NCBI GenBank assembly: GCA_947623595.1
Contig: CANQHC010000019.1
Location: forward strand, 1 to 41,444
Direction of reading: 5' to 3'
Length of the DNA: 41,444 nt
Origin: an uncultured Clostridia bacterium
GTDB lineage: Bacteria > Bacillota > Clostridia > TANB77 > CAG-508
Below are positions 33,299-41,444 of this stretch, one piece after another (positions within the stretch are counted from its first letter, which is position 1; every line of letters begins with the position of its first letter). A model generated the notes under the pieces. That model saw nothing but the letters and a program-made list of their open reading frames with translations, was not told the DNA's origin and searched no databases. The position numbers and the translations under genes are program-made.

Positions 33299-34828
33299 CT
33301 ATTTTTCAATTAAGCTTTCCCCTGTCATTTCCTCTGGCTTTTGAAGTTCCATAAGTTCTAACATGGTTGGTGCTAAATCAGCTAGCTTTCCTACTTTTAA
33401 TTTGATACCTTCTGCTCCAATTAATACCAAAGGAACAGGATTTGTTGTATGGGCTGTATGTGGCTCTCCAGTTTTATAATCTATCATTTGTTCAGCATTT
33501 CCATGATCTGCTGTCATTAAAATCATTCCATTTTTTTCTTTTACTGCATCTACTACCTTTTGTACACATTCATCAATTGCTTCTATTGCTTTAATTGCTG
33601 CTTCTAAATTTCCCGTATGACCTACCATATCTGGATTAGCATAATTTAATATAATACAATCATATTTGTCTGATTTAATTGCTTCTACAACTTTATCTGT
33701 AACCTCATATGCACTCATTTCTGGCTTTAAATCATATGTTTCTACCTTTGGAGATGGAACTAAAATTCTGTCTTCACCTTCATATTGTTTTTCTTCGCCT
33801 CCGTTAAAGAAGAATGTAACATGTGCATATTTTTCTGTTTCTGCAATTCTTAACTGAGTTAGCCCTTTATGCGAAATATATTCTCCAAATGTATTTTTTA
33901 ATTCTTCTTGTTTAAAAGCAATCTTTACATTTGGAATTGTTGCATCATATTCTGTAAAACATACATAATGTAAGTTCAATCTTTCCACTTCAAATCCATC
34001 AAATTCTGGATCTACTAAGCTTCTTGTTATTTCCCTGGCTCTATCAGGTCTAAAATTAAAAAATATAACAGAATCATTATTTGATATAGTTGCAATTGGT
34101 TCTTCTCCATTGCATATAACTGTAGGTAAAACAAATTCATCAAATATTTCTTGCTGGTAAGAACTTTCTACAGCAGAAACTGCTGATGTTGCCTTCTCTC
34201 CTTCACCTTTTACTAGTGCTCTATATGCTTTTTCGACTCTTTCCCATCTTTTGTCCCTGTCCATGCTATAAAATCTTCCAGATATACTTGCTATCTTTCC
34301 AATTCCTTTTTCTTTCATCTTTTCTTCTAATTTAGTAAGATATGTTTCTCCTGATGCTGGTGGGGTATCTCTACCATCTAAAAAACAATGAACATATACA
34401 TCTTCAAAATCTTTTCTCTTTGCTAGTTCTAGTAAGGCAAATAAATGTCTTATATGACTATGAACACCACCATCAGAAAGAAGTCCCATAATATGTAATT
34501 TTGAGTGGTATTTTTTACAATTTTCAATTGCCTCTGAAAATTCTTTAATGCTAAAGAAATCTCCATCCTCTATAGATTTTGTTATTCTAGTTAAATCTTG
34601 GTAAACAATTCTTCCTGCACCAATATTTGTATGTCCTACTTCTGAATTTCCCATCTGGCCATCAGGTAGTCCTACATTGAGACCACTCGTATAAATAGTT
34701 GTTGTTGGCCATATTTTCATTAGTTTGTCTATATTAGGGGTGTTGGCCAATTTTACAGCATTTGCTTTTTCATTTTCATTGTTACCAAATCCATCTAATA
34801 TCATTAGCATCATAGGTTTTCTTTTCAT
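33299..34828 (-). CDS. gpmI: 2,3-bisphosphoglycerate-independent phosphoglycerate mutase
   Basis: 509 residues, the usual length. Interconverts 3- and 2-phosphoglycerate with two Mn ions through a phosphoserine. [10 protein letters not shown] (6-15, metal aspartate), [19 protein letters not shown] with the active-site serine at about 62, [22 protein letters not shown], and [10 protein letters not shown] with metal ligands near the end. The ATG has GGAG 11 bases upstream. It follows tpiA by 39 bases. Confidence 0.97.
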   Translation of the reverse strand: MKRKPMMLMILDGFGNNENEKANAVKLANTPNIDKLMKIWPTTTIYTSGLNVGLPDGQMGNSEVGHTNIGAGRIVYQDLTRITKSIEDGDFFSIKEFSEAIENCKKYHSKLHIMGLLSDGGVHSHIRHLFALLELAKRKDFEDVYVHCFLDGRDTPPASGETYLTKLEEKMKEKGIGKIASISGRFYSMDRDKRWERVEKAYRALVKGEGEKATSAVSAVESSYQQEIFDEFVLPTVICNGEEPIATISNNDSVIFFNFRPDRAREITRSLVDPEFDGFEVERLNLHYVCFTEYDATIPNVKIAFKQEELKNTFGEYISHKGLTQLRIAETEKYAHVTFFFNGGEEKQYEGEDRILVPSPKVETYDLKPEMSAYEVTDKVVEAIKSDKYDCIILNYANPDMVGHTGNLEAAIKAIEAIDECVQKVVDAVKEKNGMILMTADHGNAEQMIDYKTGEPHTAHTTNPVPLVLIGAEGIKLKVGKLADLAPTMLELMELQKPEEMTGESLIEK

Positions 34829-34867
34829 TATTTAATTTTCTCCATTTCTATTACTTTTTGTCATTTT

Positions 34868-35617
34868 CTAAACTGATAAGCATATTTTAGCAAAGTCATC
34901 TGCTAATAGGCTAGCTCCTCCTACTAGCCCTCCGTCTATATCAGAAGTTGAAAATAATTCTTTACTATTTTCAGGTTTTACACTTCCACCATATAAAATA
35001 ATAACTTTTTGTGCAACCTCACTACCATAAAGCTCTTGTATTTTGTCTCTAATTGCTTTTATCATTTGATTTGCATCTTCGCTAGTTGCTGTTTTTCCAG
35101 TTCCTATAGCCCAAATTGGTTCATAAGCAATTATTATATCTTCTATTTGTTTAGTATCTAAACCATCTAAGGCAAGTTTTGTTTGATTAGTTACTATTTC
35201 TATGTGTTTTCCCTGTTCTCTTTGTTCTAAAGTTTCTCCTACACATACAATTGGCTTTAATTCATTTTTGAATGCTGACTTTATTTTTTTATTTACAGTT
35301 TCATCTGTTTCTGCAAAATATTGTCTTCTTTCTGAATGCCCTATAATAACATATTCTACGCCAATTGACTTTAGCATCTTTCCTGAAACTTCTCCTGTGT
35401 AAGCTCCCTTTTCTTCCCAGTGCATATTTTGAGCTCCTATCTTAATATTAGTATTCTGGGTAACTAATAAACTGTAAAATAAATCTGTATATGGAACACA
35501 AAGAATTACTTCATTTTTAGTATTTTTTACTGCTGGTGTTAGATTTTCAATAAATGCCATGGCTTCATTTGGTAGCATATTCATTTTCCAATTTCCTGCA
35601 ATGACTTTTTTTCTCAT
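34868..35617 (-). CDS. tpiA: Triosephosphate isomerase
   Basis: 249 residues. Interconverts dihydroxyacetone phosphate and glyceraldehyde-3-phosphate. MRKKVIAGNWKMN (1-13) supplies the substrate Asn and Lys; the catalytic histidine is in IIGHSERR (about 95), the glutamate in AYEPIWAIGTG (about 165), and the phosphate loop is GGSVKP...GGLVGGAS. An upstream in-frame ATG would add 28 residues over the SD and hairpin and was rejected. It follows pgk by 52 bases, with its SD behind a stem-loop. Confidence 0.97.
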   Translation of the reverse strand: MRKKVIAGNWKMNMLPNEAMAFIENLTPAVKNTKNEVILCVPYTDLFYSLLVTQNTNIKIGAQNMHWEEKGAYTGEVSGKMLKSIGVEYVIIGHSERRQYFAETDETVNKKIKSAFKNELKPIVCVGETLEQREQGKHIEIVTNQTKLALDGLDTKQIEDIIIAYEPIWAIGTGKTATSEDANQMIKAIRDKIQELYGSEVAQKVIILYGGSVKPENSKELFSTSDIDGGLVGGASLLADDFAKICLSV

Positions 35618-35629
35618 ATTTGATAGTTT

Positions 35630-35659
35630 GAAGCTATATAAAATAGCTTCATCCTCCTT
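35630..35659 (-). promoter_or_regulatory. SD-hairpin-start element of tpiA
   Basis: On the minus strand AAGGAGG (35653-35659), 2 bases, a perfect 8-bp stem GAAGCTAT/ATAGCTTC with a 5-base loop (35630-35650), then 12 bases to the ATG at 35617. Confidence 0.75.
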
Positions 35660-35669
35660 CTTCTTTATT

Positions 35670-37010
35670 TTATGAAATTTCATGTTGCATATTTTTGGCA
35701 CCTTGAGTATCTACTTGATTTCTTACTTTTTCAGCATTATTTAATGCTTCAATTCCTGGTAATTTTTTCCCTTCTAAGAATTCAAGTGATGCTCCTCCTC
35801 CTGTTGATAAGTAAATATTATCAAATTGTTTTGGATTTTCACCATTTTCTTTTGCTACTTTTTTTACTTTTTTAATTGCTGCTACAGAATCTCCTCCTCC
35901 AATTACACATTTTGCTTCACTTCCTGCAATAAACCTTGCAATTGACTCAGTTCCATGTGCGAATGTAGGTACCTCAGTATACCCTAGTGGTCCATTCCAT
36001 ACTATGGTTTTTGCTCCTTCTAGCCCATTTGCATAATAATCTAAAGTATAATCTCCTACATCTAATATTTGCCAACCTTCTAGGCTTTCTGCTTTTCCTT
36101 CTTGAACTTCTTGCTCTGTATGAAGTTTTACTTTTTTATTTTCTGCATTTTCAATATTATCTGTAGTTAATTCTTCTTCTGATGAAATTTTTGCTATACG
36201 CGCATCAACTGGTAGTATAATTTCAACTCCTTTTTCATTGGCCTGCCTCATTAAATTTTTTGCTACTTCAATTTTATCTGCTTCATATTTTGAACTTCCT
36301 ATATCATATCCTTTGGCTTTTAAGAAAGTATTTGCCATTGCACCGCCAATTTCTATTCTTTCAACTTTTTCTAATAAATTTTCTATTACACCTATTTTAT
36401 CAGAAACTTTTGCTCCACCTAATATTGCTACAAATGGCTTTTCAGGGCTTTCCAATACAGCCCCTAATTCTGATATTTCTTTTTCCATTAAGAAACCTGC
36501 TACAGCTTGATTTACATGATGTGCTACACCTTCAGTAGAACTATGTGCTCTATGAGCTGTTCCAAATGCATCATTTACATATATTCCATCATTTCCTATT
36601 AGTTCAGAAAATTCTAGTGCTAAGCTATCATCGTTTTGCTCTTCTCTTGGATCAAAACGAACATTTTCAAGAAGACCTGCTTCTCCATCATTTAAGCTTT
36701 CTGCCATTTCTTTAGCACTGTTTCCTGTAACATCTTGAGCTAACTTTACGTTTGTTCCTAACTTTTCTGATAAACTTTCTGCTACTGGATTTAAAGAATA
36801 TTTTTCATTAACTTCTCCCTTTGGTCTTCCTAGATGTGAACATAGCACCACCTTTGCTCCTCTTTCTAATAAATATTTTATAGTAGGAAGAGCAGCTTCA
36901 ATTCTTGTATCATCTGCAACTTTACCATCTTTTAGAGGCACATTGAAATCGCAACGCACTAATACTTTTTTTCCTTTTACATCAATGTCTCGTACTGTTT
37001 TCTTTTCCAT
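35670..37010 (-). CDS. pgk: Phosphoglycerate kinase, with an extra loop and tail
   Basis: 446 residues, about 50 longer than usual. Makes ATP from 1,3-bisphosphoglycerate. RCDFNVPL (19-26), SHLGRPKG, ILGGAKVSDKIGV and the nucleotide loop GGGDSVAAIKK are all present, so the enzyme should be active. The extra length is an acidic insertion of about 28 residues after LPVDARIAKI (near 275-310) and a C-terminal tail of about 24 residues with NAEKVRNQVDTQGAKNM. AAAGGTG lies 5 bases before the ATG, in the AAGAAAGGAAT context seen at three other starts. Confidence 0.96.
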   Translation of the reverse strand: MEKKTVRDIDVKGKKVLVRCDFNVPLKDGKVADDTRIEAALPTIKYLLERGAKVVLCSHLGRPKGEVNEKYSLNPVAESLSEKLGTNVKLAQDVTGNSAKEMAESLNDGEAGLLENVRFDPREEQNDDSLALEFSELIGNDGIYVNDAFGTAHRAHSSTEGVAHHVNQAVAGFLMEKEISELGAVLESPEKPFVAILGGAKVSDKIGVIENLLEKVERIEIGGAMANTFLKAKGYDIGSSKYEADKIEVAKNLMRQANEKGVEIILPVDARIAKISSEEELTTDNIENAENKKVKLHTEQEVQEGKAESLEGWQILDVGDYTLDYYANGLEGAKTIVWNGPLGYTEVPTFAHGTESIARFIAGSEAKCVIGGGDSVAAIKKVKKVAKENGENPKQFDNIYLSTGGGASLEFLEGKKLPGIEALNNAEKVRNQVDTQGAKNMQHEIS

Positions 37011-37035
37011 AATTACACCTTTATTCCTTTCTTAA

Positions 37036-37287
37036 CTATTTTACATTTAGACTTTTTATATCTTGTAATTCAAACCTATATTTTTGATTAACCTGTGGAT
37101 ACTTGTTTTTATCAACCTCAGATAAAAACATATCATATGGTCTAATATATAATTCTTCTTCACCATATAAAGCTCTATATACAACATATTTTTCCTTTGT
37201 TTCACTATGTGTTGCAATATCTTCTACTAAATAATAATCCCCCTTGAAATGCTTATATATTCCATTTATTTTAATGCCTCTTTCCAT
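37036..37287 (-). CDS. DUF1653 family protein
   Basis: 83 residues. IKINGIYKHFKGDYYLVEDIATHSET, VVYRALYGEEELYIRPYDMF and a conserved Tyr/Phe pattern are the DUF1653 fold, a small SH3-like domain of unknown function. The ATG at 37287 has AAAGGAA 11 bases upstream; an in-frame ATG 12 bases earlier overlaps the SD. It lies between gap and pgk, 25 bases from the latter. The family is often found alone, so a glycolytic role is not implied. Confidence 0.85.
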   Translation of the reverse strand: MERGIKINGIYKHFKGDYYLVEDIATHSETKEKYVVYRALYGEEELYIRPYDMFLSEVDKNKYPQVNQKYRFELQDIKSLNVK

Positions 37288-37416
37288 ATTTTCTTGCATT
37301 CCTTTCTTAATTTCAAATTAAATCAGAAATTTAAAATTCTCTTAAAATATTATTTAATTACATTTTTAAGAATATTTGCCACATACCAAATTGTAATCTT
37401 TTTTTATCTCATAATT

Positions 37417-37446
37417 ACTACTATGTTTTTAATAAAACATAGTAGT
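37417..37446. other. Hairpin between gap and the DUF1653 gene
   Basis: ACTACTATGTTTTT and AAACATAGTAGT pair almost perfectly (12 bp). T-run lies on the plus side only, so on the gap message it may act as an mRNA-stabilising or attenuating hairpin rather than a full terminator. Confidence 0.6.
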
Positions 37447-37452
37447 ATTTTT

Positions 37453-38493
<1,041 letters not shown>

Positions 38494-38525
38494 TTATTTT
38501 TAATTAGTATATCCTAATCATTGTA

Positions 38526-38554
38526 ATTTTATATCAAAAACATATATTTTTCAA
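38526..38554 (-). promoter_or_regulatory. SigA promoter of gap and the glycolytic run
   Basis: On the minus strand TTGAAA (38549-38554) and TAAAAT (38526-38531) are exactly 17 bases apart. The roughly 70-base leader holds an imperfect TTAGGATATACTAA palindrome that could be an operator. Confidence 0.65.
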
Positions 38555-38603
38555 GTATTTCTTTCATTATTTTGCTCAATTTAATACTATTTGTTTTGCA
38601 AAC

Positions 38604-38648
38604 AAAAAACCGTTTACATTACTAAATCTAGTAATATAAACGTTTTTT
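38604..38648. terminator. Terminator before the gap promoter
   Basis: CGTTTA-C-ATTACTA (38611-38624) and TAGTAATATAAACG (38629-38642) form a long imperfect stem with A-runs left and T-runs right, so it can act on both strands. A second hairpin TGCCCT/AGGGCA lies at 38680-38699. Both follow the 79-residue gene on the minus strand. Confidence 0.72.
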
Positions 38649-38731
38649 TCCAAATATATACTGTAAAGCTAAAATAGACTGCCCTAAAAATGCAGGGCAA
38701 TCACTTATTTTCTGCGATTTTTCATTTTCGC

Positions 38732-38971
38732 TTATAATGTAATATTATCTACGATTTCAATTTCTTGGAACAAAAAGTCATGAATTCCTTTTGCAGTAAT
38801 CTCTTGACACCAAAAATCATGTACTTCTTGTAATACTTTCTCTTGTTTTGGTGTCATTGTTACTGTTATTTCACGAAACAAAAAGTTTTTAACTTTTGTC
38901 CATACTGTTATTGGTTCTGGTAGTGTTTGTGTAGCTGTATTAGTAATATCAAAATTTTCAAAACTTGCCAT
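38732..38971 (-). CDS. 79-residue protein with three internal repeats, unknown
   Basis: The protein contains three similar segments: VKNFLFREI (27-35), VHDFWCQEI (49-57) and IHDFLFQEI (62-70). The shared pattern is V/I-x-N/D-F-aromatic-x-Q/R-E-I. No membrane segment or signal is seen, so it is cytoplasmic. AAAGGAGG lies 8 bases before the ATG, a promoter (TTGATA, 17, TATAAA) lies upstream, and a terminator follows, so it is a real single gene. No family recognised. Confidence 0.75.
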   Translation of the reverse strand: MASFENFDITNTATQTLPEPITVWTKVKNFLFREITVTMTPKQEKVLQEVHDFWCQEITAKGIHDFLFQEIEIVDNITL

Positions 38972-39019
38972 TGTTCTTCCTCCTTTGTAAATTCTTTTGT
39001 GCTAATTCACTTAATATAG

Positions 39020-39048
39020 TTTATACTATAATTATCTTATTTTATCAA
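39020..39048 (-). promoter_or_regulatory. SigA promoter of the 79-residue gene
   Basis: On the minus strand TTGATA (39043-39048) and TATAAA (39020-39025) are exactly 17 bases apart. Confidence 0.65.
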
Positions 39049-39108
39049 GTTTTTTTATGATGATTTATTTTATTTTTTTATTACATTTTTATTACGAATT
39101 TGTAATAT

Positions 39109-39663
39109 TTATATTTCCATTTGACTTCCTAAAAAGCTAGCTGCTGATTGGGCAACCTTTTGCTCTATTTCTGTCATTTTAGTATTATTATCTTTTGACA
39201 ATAATATAACACTACCAATTACGTCTCCATCAGAAATAATAGGATATACTACTTGCGAATTATATCTTCTTTCTTTATTTTCATTTTTAGTAATTGGAAT
39301 TGCTAAATCATTATTGTCTTTACTAGTATATCTTTCTTTGTCATCCATTACTCTTTCTAATTCTTCACTAATATCTTGTTCTAAGAATTCTTTTTTTGGT
39401 CCTCCTGAAACAGCAATTACAGTATCTTTGTCTGTTATACAGGCTATATGCCCTGTAGTCTTTGCTAGTGTTTCTGCATATCCTGTTGCAAATTCAGTTA
39501 ATTCTCCTATTGGAGAATATTTCTTTAATATAACTTCTCCTTCTTTATCTGTAAAAATCTCTAATGGATCTCCTTCTTTTATTCTTAATGTTTTTCTAAT
39601 TTCTTTTGGAATAACAACTCTTCCCAAATCATCAATTCTTCTAACTACTCCTGTTGCTTTCAA
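39109..39663 (-). CDS. spoVT: Stage V sporulation regulator SpoVT (AbrB + GAF)
   Basis: 184 residues. An AbrB-type swapped-hairpin DNA-binding domain (1-50: GVVRRIDDLGRVVIPKEIRKTLRI) is joined to a GAF domain (about 55-180) with HIACITDKDTVIAVSG and GDVIGSVIL. This is the layout and length of SpoVT, which tunes SigG-dependent genes in the forespore. Start is TTG at 39663 with AAGGAGG 7 bases upstream, so translation may be modest. It suggests the organism belongs to a spore-forming line, though one gene is not proof that it sporulates. Confidence 0.93.
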   Translation of the reverse strand: MKATGVVRRIDDLGRVVIPKEIRKTLRIKEGDPLEIFTDKEGEVILKKYSPIGELTEFATGYAETLAKTTGHIACITDKDTVIAVSGGPKKEFLEQDISEELERVMDDKERYTSKDNNDLAIPITKNENKERRYNSQVVYPIISDGDVIGSVILLSKDNNTKMTEIEQKVAQSAASFLGSQMEI

Positions 39664-39827
39664 AATATTACCTCCTTTTAAAACTAGGGATTTTCCCTGC
39701 TATAATATAAAAATTATTTTTTTCTTAAACTATTCTTATTATTGCTTTAAAAGGAAATTTTTATACATTTTTTTAAATTTGCTAAAAAATAATGCAAATC
39801 TAATTTTATTCGTATGATGTTATTTTT

Positions 39828-40811
39828 CTATTTATTAATAGCTTCCCAAATTTCTAAAAAGTCTTGTCCTTGAATATCTTCAACATTATTTACAGTGTAT
39901 CCTTGTGTATTTTGAATTTTCAAATCTTCATCAGTTACAACATTTTCATCAAAAGTACAGGTCTTTTCAATATATTGAACTCCATAAATATCATCGATTT
40001 CTCTTATTGGTATTAATCTTTCTTTAGATATCCATATTTCATGTAAATGTCCTTTCCAATTTTGCTTTAGTACATAACATTCTATTTGATTATATTTCTC
40101 TGTTCTTACTTCAAAACTATTTCTTAAAACAAATTTAATTATAAATGAATTATCCTGTGCATAGTCATTTAGGCAGGAATATAGTACTCTTATTTCTTTC
40201 CCTTTTGTAACAATATCATAATTTGCTACAACATTACTTATTTTTTTACTATTTTCATCAATTTGAATTTGCTCTTTAGAATCCTCTACTCCATAATACT
40301 TCATGTTTCCATTTACTATCTCTACTTTATTACTATCGGACTTACGTATTTTCTTATATTTGCCATCTTTATAATAATAAGTATCATTGTTGCAAAATTC
40401 TTCATCTTCTTTATAATTAATACGATATTCAACTTTATTCAATTTATAATTTGTAAGCTTTTTTAATTTTTCTCCTGTTTGATATGTATTATTTATAATA
40501 TAACTAATATAATTATATTTTATTATAAAATATAGTAAAATAGCGAAAACAATACTAATTATGCTAAAAAATATTATTTTTATTAATCTTTTTTTATTTT
40601 TATATTTTTTTAAGTGATTTATTTCTTCCTTTTGTTCTTTATTTATATAATCACTTTCAGCTTTTTTTTCATTTTTTACAGTTTCAATTATCCTTTTACA
40701 TTTATTACAATTTTCAATATGTTTTTCTACATATTCTTTTGAATCTTCACTAAGTAAATTTTCTAAATAACTGGGTATTAAATCTTTTACAATATTACAT
40801 TCTTTACTCAT
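39828..40811 (-). CDS. Membrane zinc-finger anti-sigma factor
   Basis: 327 residues. The N-terminus has a zinc anti-sigma pattern: C5, H31, C35, C38 (HIENCNKC). One membrane helix (about 75-98) leads to an extracytoplasmic domain of about 225 residues rich in Lys, Tyr and Asn with ENVVTDEDL near the end. The sensor part is not recognised. It overlaps the sigma gene by 8 bases, so both are made together. It probably holds the sigma factor at the membrane until an envelope signal is sensed. Confidence 0.88.
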   Translation of the reverse strand: MSKECNIVKDLIPSYLENLLSEDSKEYVEKHIENCNKCKRIIETVKNEKKAESDYINKEQKEEINHLKKYKNKKRLIKIIFFSIISIVFAILLYFIIKYNYISYIINNTYQTGEKLKKLTNYKLNKVEYRINYKEDEEFCNNDTYYYKDGKYKKIRKSDSNKVEIVNGNMKYYGVEDSKEQIQIDENSKKISNVVANYDIVTKGKEIRVLYSCLNDYAQDNSFIIKFVLRNSFEVRTEKYNQIECYVLKQNWKGHLHEIWISKERLIPIREIDDIYGVQYIEKTCTFDENVVTDEDLKIQNTQGYTVNNVEDIQGQDFLEIWEAINK

Positions 40812-41289
40812 TTTTCAACAACTCCTCTTTTAATTTTATCTTTCCTCTATAAAAAACCACTCTCGCCCACTCTTCTGTTTTACCCATTACTTCTCCAATC
40901 TCTTTAAATGATAATGTTCCTTTAAGTCTTAGGTAAAATACTTCTTTTGTGTTTTCATCTAATTTATGTATTTGTTTATATAATTCTACTTTTTCACTTT
41001 GGGAATTTATATCTTCTAAAATACTATCTTCTATTAGTATATTTTCTAATGTATCATCAAAGGGTATAGTTTTTATTTTATTAGACTTTGTTAAATAATC
41101 CTTCCATTTGTTTTTAGCTATTTGACATAACCATACACTAATCTTGCTTTCACCTTTGAATTTTTTTATATTCTTTATAGCTGAGCAGAATGTTTCTTGC
41201 ATTAGTTCTTCTGATATTTCATGACTATTGGTCAGTCCATATAAATAATGATAAATAAGCTTAGAATACTTTTGGTACAGTTCTTCCAT
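40804..41289 (-). CDS. ECF-family RNA polymerase sigma factor
   Basis: 161 residues. Region 2 (about 5-75) has LIYHYLYGLTNSHEISEELMQETF and WLCQIAKNKWKDYL; region 4 (about 100-155) has LRLKGTLSFKEIGEVMG...ARVVFYRGKIKLKEE, the DNA-binding helix-turn-helix. It acts with the overlapping anti-sigma. The ATG at 41289 has AAAGGAA 11 bases upstream; an in-frame ATG 12 bases earlier lies inside the SD. Upstream TGTAACG (41342-41348, minus strand) resembles an ECF -35, which would mean autoregulation. Confidence 0.93.
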   Translation of the reverse strand: MEELYQKYSKLIYHYLYGLTNSHEISEELMQETFCSAIKNIKKFKGESKISVWLCQIAKNKWKDYLTKSNKIKTIPFDDTLENILIEDSILEDINSQSEKVELYKQIHKLDENTKEVFYLRLKGTLSFKEIGEVMGKTEEWARVVFYRGKIKLKEELLKNE

Positions 41290-41393
41290 ATTTACATACA
41301 TTCCTTTCTTCTATATATTAAGTCTAATATTTTTGTTTATTCGTTACAAAAAAATATAAAGTTTTAAAAAAGGGGCTGTAAAAAAAGTCCTAT

Positions 41394-41428
41394 CCAAAAA
41401 TGAGTGAAAAATTTTCACTCATTTTTGG
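41394..41428. repeat. 17-bp perfect inverted repeat at the window edge
   Basis: CCAAAAATGAGTGAAAA and its exact reverse complement surround a single A. It is preceded by GGGGCTGTAAAAAAAGTCC, similar in style to ends of some insertion sequences. It could be a terminator of a gene outside the window or the edge of a mobile element. Confidence 0.6.
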
Positions 41429-41444
41429 TATAAAAAAAGCTACT

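Overview
This window is a stretch of a very AT-rich chromosome from a Bacillota bacterium, most likely a gut-type Clostridia. Support comes from a SpoVT-type AbrB/GAF regulator, strong AGGAGG ribosome binding sites, a split transketolase, a two-gene SUF (SMS-type) system, the DUF421/DUF4363 pair, FtsEX beside coiled-coil M23 peptidases, and small cysteine-rich and holin-like membrane proteins. Nothing looks like a prophage or plasmid. Most genes are housekeeping genes.

Layout: 1-246 holds tRNA-Asp (cut by the window edge) and tRNA-Phe. 334-795 is a small anchored protein. 820-6376 (minus) is a cell-wall module: ftsE, ftsX, two coiled-coil M23 endopeptidases and an S41 protease. 6620-10984 (minus) holds uraA, upp, the two transketolase halves and a 39-codon ORF. 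11201-16636 (plus) is a lysine/diaminopimelate block (asd, dapA, dapB) with sufC-sufB and an HD-domain protein inside it. 16759-18370 holds DUF4363, DUF421 and a YvlD-like protein. 18467-25873 (minus) holds glmU, a UDPGP-type pyrophosphorylase, two small membrane proteins, dinB, and a dxs-ylmH fusion. 26126-30194 holds a vWA cell-wall protein, a cytidylate-kinase-like protein, a MATE exporter and tRNA-Gln. 30411-38454 holds a membrane protein and then the minus-strand glycolytic run gap-DUF1653-pgk-tpiA-gpmI-YezG-like-eno. 38732-41289 holds a small repeat protein, spoVT, and an ECF sigma/anti-sigma pair.

Two patterns stand out. (1) ftsE and dapA, both core genes, are each broken by one extra C, and in both cases the frame-0 codon at the break is CGG, followed in the +1 frame by Gly-Asn. 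Reading through every other gene by eye I found no in-frame CGG at all. This fits +1 frameshifting at an unassigned or starved CGG codon better than random error. (2) Six genes (asd, upp, glmU, tpiA, eno, cytidylate-kinase-like) have a strong Shine-Dalgarno sequence, then 1-2 nt, then a stem-loop, then 9-12 nt, then the start codon. The stem sequences differ but the geometry is constant, so folding would bring a distant SD up to the start.

Other points: a probable ACG start on an M23 peptidase, a GlmU whose uridyltransferase motifs look degenerate beside a second UDP-sugar pyrophosphorylase, a partial tRNA-Gln duplication around a palindrome, paired intercistronic hairpins of shared sequence, and a YezG-like immunity-type gene inside the glycolytic run.
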